Positions 15,480 through 17,234 of a stretch of 17,234 nucleotides of DNA are shown here, piece by piece; position 1 is the stretch's first letter, and each line of letters opens with the position of its first letter. The DNA comes from Bacteriovoracaceae bacterium UBA4573 (GTDB lineage: Bacteria > Bdellovibrionota > UBA1018 > UBA923): assembly GCA_002387735.1 (NCBI GenBank), contig DGKJ01000085.1, positions 325 through 17,558 on the forward strand, read 5' to 3'. The notes below the pieces were generated by a model. It was not told the origin of the DNA. It worked only from the letters and a program-made list of their open reading frames with translations, and searched no databases. Both the position numbers and the translations under genes were made by a program.

Positions 15480-16679
15480 ATGAACTCGTCGCAATCAACC
15501 AACGTTCACGTTTCCGGCCGAGGGCTCGGCGCACGCCGCATTCCTATTTGGATCACTGCCACGCGAATGCTCGGCGCGGCCTTGTTTTTTTGTGCCACCC
15601 TTGCCACCGGACTCTCAATTTTACAGTGGGGCTGGATTCAGTTCGGCTACACCAGTGGACTTGCTTTCAAGTTCGCCCTTCTTACGACGACTGGCGCTCT
15701 AGTTTTTTTTTTAGTGGTTCGTAACAACTCACTTTCCAGTTTGTGGAATCTACGGCGAATCGATCGCAAGTGGGTCTACGGCGGGCACGCCGGACTCACG
15801 GGAATGATTGCGAGCATTTTGATAATCGCCGCGCCGACCACCACGCTGTTTTGGAGTTTGAGTGAAATCATAAATACTTTTCCGATACCGACCAAACTTG
15901 ACGTAATCAAAGAAAATCCAGCGCTCGACTCCACGCTTAAACCAGTTTTTCTGTGGGAGTATGCGACCGTTTTCGACCCTCGGTGGTTTCGCGAATTCGA
16001 AATCGTCTTACCTTACGAAAAAGGACCACCCCAAAAATTATTGGGATCGTTTTATCTGCAACACCGTAAAACCCGAGCTCTCGGGGCAGCCTTCTACGGC
16101 AAACGCCCACGGCAATATGATCGTTCTACGGTCGCCGCTCTTTTTTCAGAGCGAGCTGCCACCTATCCGCACCCTCGACATTGGCCCCTTCTTTACAATT
16201 TGGCACGGGAAGCCGGCGCGCTGGGTGCCAATCGCCTTAGCTTGTTCGAAACCCCGTACGCGAGTCGTATCGGTACGTCTGAAAGACTCTTTTTTTGGAG
16301 CCCTGCGGGTGCGGTGTTTCAAGCTCGTTGCGATTCGCCGTGTGTGTTCGAACCAATGCTCTCGCACGTGCGTTTTGCCGAAGACTCAAAAGCGAGTTTA
16401 AAGTCTCGTCAAGATCTCACTAAAGCTAAACTCAAAATGCTTCTTGAAACCTACCCCAAAAATGCTGAACAACGTGTCCTGCACGAGAGTGAACTGGTTT
16501 TGACGTTGATCTCCTGGCTCACGCTAGATCCCCGCGACCCCGAGGCGTTTTTCCACATTGGAAAACTCGCCACCAACCGCGAAACTGTGGCTTCCGCCGT
16601 GCGGTATGGGAAAGACCTAAAGATGTCGGCTCCTCAAATCGCAGAACTCGAAACGCGCCTGGCCACTTTCGAGTACTGA
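15480..16679 (+). CDS. Membrane protein with three N-terminal helices, unknown function
   Basis: This 399-residue protein starts at ATG 15480; no good ribosome site precedes it. After a short basic N-terminus (GRGLGARRIPIW), hydrophobic helices lie at about 28-50, 60-80 and 103-126, followed by some 270 soluble residues. This region contains VFLWEYATVFDPRWFREFEI, HRKTRALGAAFYGKRPRQYD, a Cys pair RCDSPC and a helical C-terminal part (SLKSRQDLTKAKLKMLLETY ... LDPRDPEAFFHIGKLA) that could be a degenerate TPR. With three helices the soluble part would be outside if the N-terminus is inside (positive-inside rule). It is divergent from the coiled-coil gene, with 139 bases between starts. I do not recognise the family. 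Confidence 0.82.
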   Translation: MNSSQSTNVHVSGRGLGARRIPIWITATRMLGAALFFCATLATGLSILQWGWIQFGYTSGLAFKFALLTTTGALVFFLVVRNNSLSSLWNLRRIDRKWVYGGHAGLTGMIASILIIAAPTTTLFWSLSEIINTFPIPTKLDVIKENPALDSTLKPVFLWEYATVFDPRWFREFEIVLPYEKGPPQKLLGSFYLQHRKTRALGAAFYGKRPRQYDRSTVAALFSERAATYPHPRHWPLLYNLAREAGALGANRLSLFETPYASRIGTSERLFFWSPAGAVFQARCDSPCVFEPMLSHVRFAEDSKASLKSRQDLTKAKLKMLLETYPKNAEQRVLHESELVLTLISWLTLDPRDPEAFFHIGKLATNRETVASAVRYGKDLKMSAPQIAELETRLATFEY

Positions 16680-16760
16680 TAGTCTGACAACAAATAACTA
16701 ATATTTAGAGCTACTTACCTGGTAAATTTTGCCGTTCACGCCCCTAACGCTTGGTACTTG

Positions 16761-16796
16761 TTGACTTAAAATACATCTAAATAATTGACTTATTAT
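16761..16796 (+). repeat. TTGACTTA direct repeat upstream of the lipoprotein gene
   Basis: TTGACTTA occurs at 16761-16768 and 16785-16792, exactly 24 bases apart. The 12-base blocks TTGACTTAaaAT and TTGACTTAttAT match at 10 positions. Either copy could serve as a -35 element (TTGACT), but neither has a good -10 at normal spacing, so a regulator site is an alternative. Confidence 0.5.
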
Positions 16797-16808
16797 GTCG
16801 ATAATAAG
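16789..16808 (+). promoter_or_regulatory. Perfect 8-bp palindrome (operator or leader hairpin)
   Basis: CTTATTAT (16789-16796) and ATAATAAG (16801-16808) are exact reverse complements around GTCG. The element ends 21 bases before the lipoprotein ATG at 16830 and overlaps the second TTGACTTA copy. The A/T-rich stem and lack of a T-run argue against a terminator of the upstream gene, whose stop is 109 bases earlier. Confidence 0.6.
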
Positions 16809-16829
16809 GATGTAAAACGAGGTATCGGG

Positions 16830-17234
16830 ATGGGTTTATTGAGGTTCATTAAAAATCGCGGGGCGGGTACGTTCGGACGAATCAGCCTACTGCTGACGGG
16901 GGCTGCGCTGGCGGCAGGCTGCCCGCAACAAACTGCTACGACCAAAGCTCCGGCCGGATCCATATCGGGTGTCGTGAGTAGCAGTGCATCTTCGAGTTCC
17001 AGTGCAACTTCCGCCAATTCCTCGAGTGTCACGGCGATTCAAATTATCACGAAGGCCGATTCTTCTGGCTCATTCGATAGCGCAATCGTGCCGGTTTCTG
17101 GTGGCGTCTCACTGGCTGCATCGAGACTATATGACTTAAGCGGCGCACTTATTCCTTCGGGTAGCATACCGAGTTGGTTTGTCGAAGCGCGTCTGTTTTT
17201 AACTTCGACTCGAACCAGTGCCGGAGCTCCCACC
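16830..17234 (+). CDS. Serine-rich lipoprotein, N-terminal part only (runs off the right edge)
   Basis: The open frame of 135 codons starts at ATG 16830 with GAGG seven bases upstream and continues past the window end. The N-terminus is basic (MGLLRFIKNRGAGTFGR), then hydrophobic (ISLLLTGAALAAGC) with a clear lipobox LAAGC; C31 would be the lipidated residue. Pro at position +2 rather than Asp suggests outer-membrane sorting under the E. coli rule. Residues 44-66 contain 14 serines, a flexible stalk. After that, TAIQIITKADSSGSF, VPVSGGVSLAASRLYDLSGA and SWFVEARLFLTSTRTSAGAP look like beta strands of an immunoglobulin-like or similar surface domain. The protein is probably displayed at the cell surface or on the periplasmic face of the outer membrane. 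The family is not identified and the remainder lies outside the window. Confidence 0.85.
   Translation, partial: MGLLRFIKNRGAGTFGRISLLLTGAALAAGCPQQTATTKAPAGSISGVVSSSASSSSSATSANSSSVTAIQIITKADSSGSFDSAIVPVSGGVSLAASRLYDLSGALIPSGSIPSWFVEARLFLTSTRTSAGAPT

Noticed and set aside
16715..16725. TTACC-T-GGTAA palindrome after the membrane-protein gene
   Set aside because: The stem is only five base pairs without a T-run; too weak to call a terminator or operator.

Overview
The window looks like part of the chromosome of a flagellated Gram-negative bacterium. A deltaproteobacterium-like predator lineage (Bdellovibrionota/Oligoflexia type) is my best guess. The signs are a FlbD-MotA-MotB stator cluster, many exported proteins with Sec signal peptides, a serine-rich lipoprotein, frequent AGGAGG-like ribosome binding sites, and an N-terminal regulatory domain style I associate with that group. 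The assignment is inferred from gene content; no rRNA or other marker gene is present. I see no tRNA, rRNA, CRISPR array, insertion sequence or phage gene. No gene-free stretch exceeds about 300 bases; the longest are 799-1001, 9052-9239, 16680-16829, 6958-7126, 15341-15479 and 3864-3983.

Layout. 1-798 (minus): two small exported proteins in tandem, the second with a possible BamE/SmpA-like fold and the first cut by the window edge. 1002-1217 (plus): a 71-residue protein resembling the exodeoxyribonuclease X C-terminal domain. 1242-3863 (minus): an 873-residue secreted, cysteine-rich, partly coiled-coil protein with its own promoter. 3984-6957 (minus): an overlapping pair, an exported CsgG/FlgT-like protein followed by a subtilisin-like (S8) protein whose N-terminal half looks like a divergent copy of its neighbour and whose active site is degenerate. 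7127-9051 (minus): a two-component pair (PAS-PAS histidine kinase and single-domain receiver) joined by an ATGA overlap. 9240-9854 (plus): a glutathione S-transferase-like protein, converging on an exported protein of unknown function (9859-10761, minus). 10795-15340 (minus): an apparent operon in the order coiled-coil protein (910 aa), FlbD, MotA, MotB, possibly running on into the exported protein. 15480-16679 (plus): a three-helix membrane protein. 16830-17234 (plus): start of a serine-rich lipoprotein, preceded by a perfect 8-bp palindrome and a TTGACTTA direct repeat.

How it fits together. MotA and MotB form a flagellar stator. FlbD is a small partner commonly encoded beside them. The long coiled-coil protein that leads the operon is a candidate for an undescribed stator-linked or polar-organising factor. 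The CsgG-like/subtilase-like pair is the other candidate novel system: a putative envelope complex in which a protease fold may serve as a scaffold rather than an enzyme. These functional links are inference from gene order and motif reading by eye.
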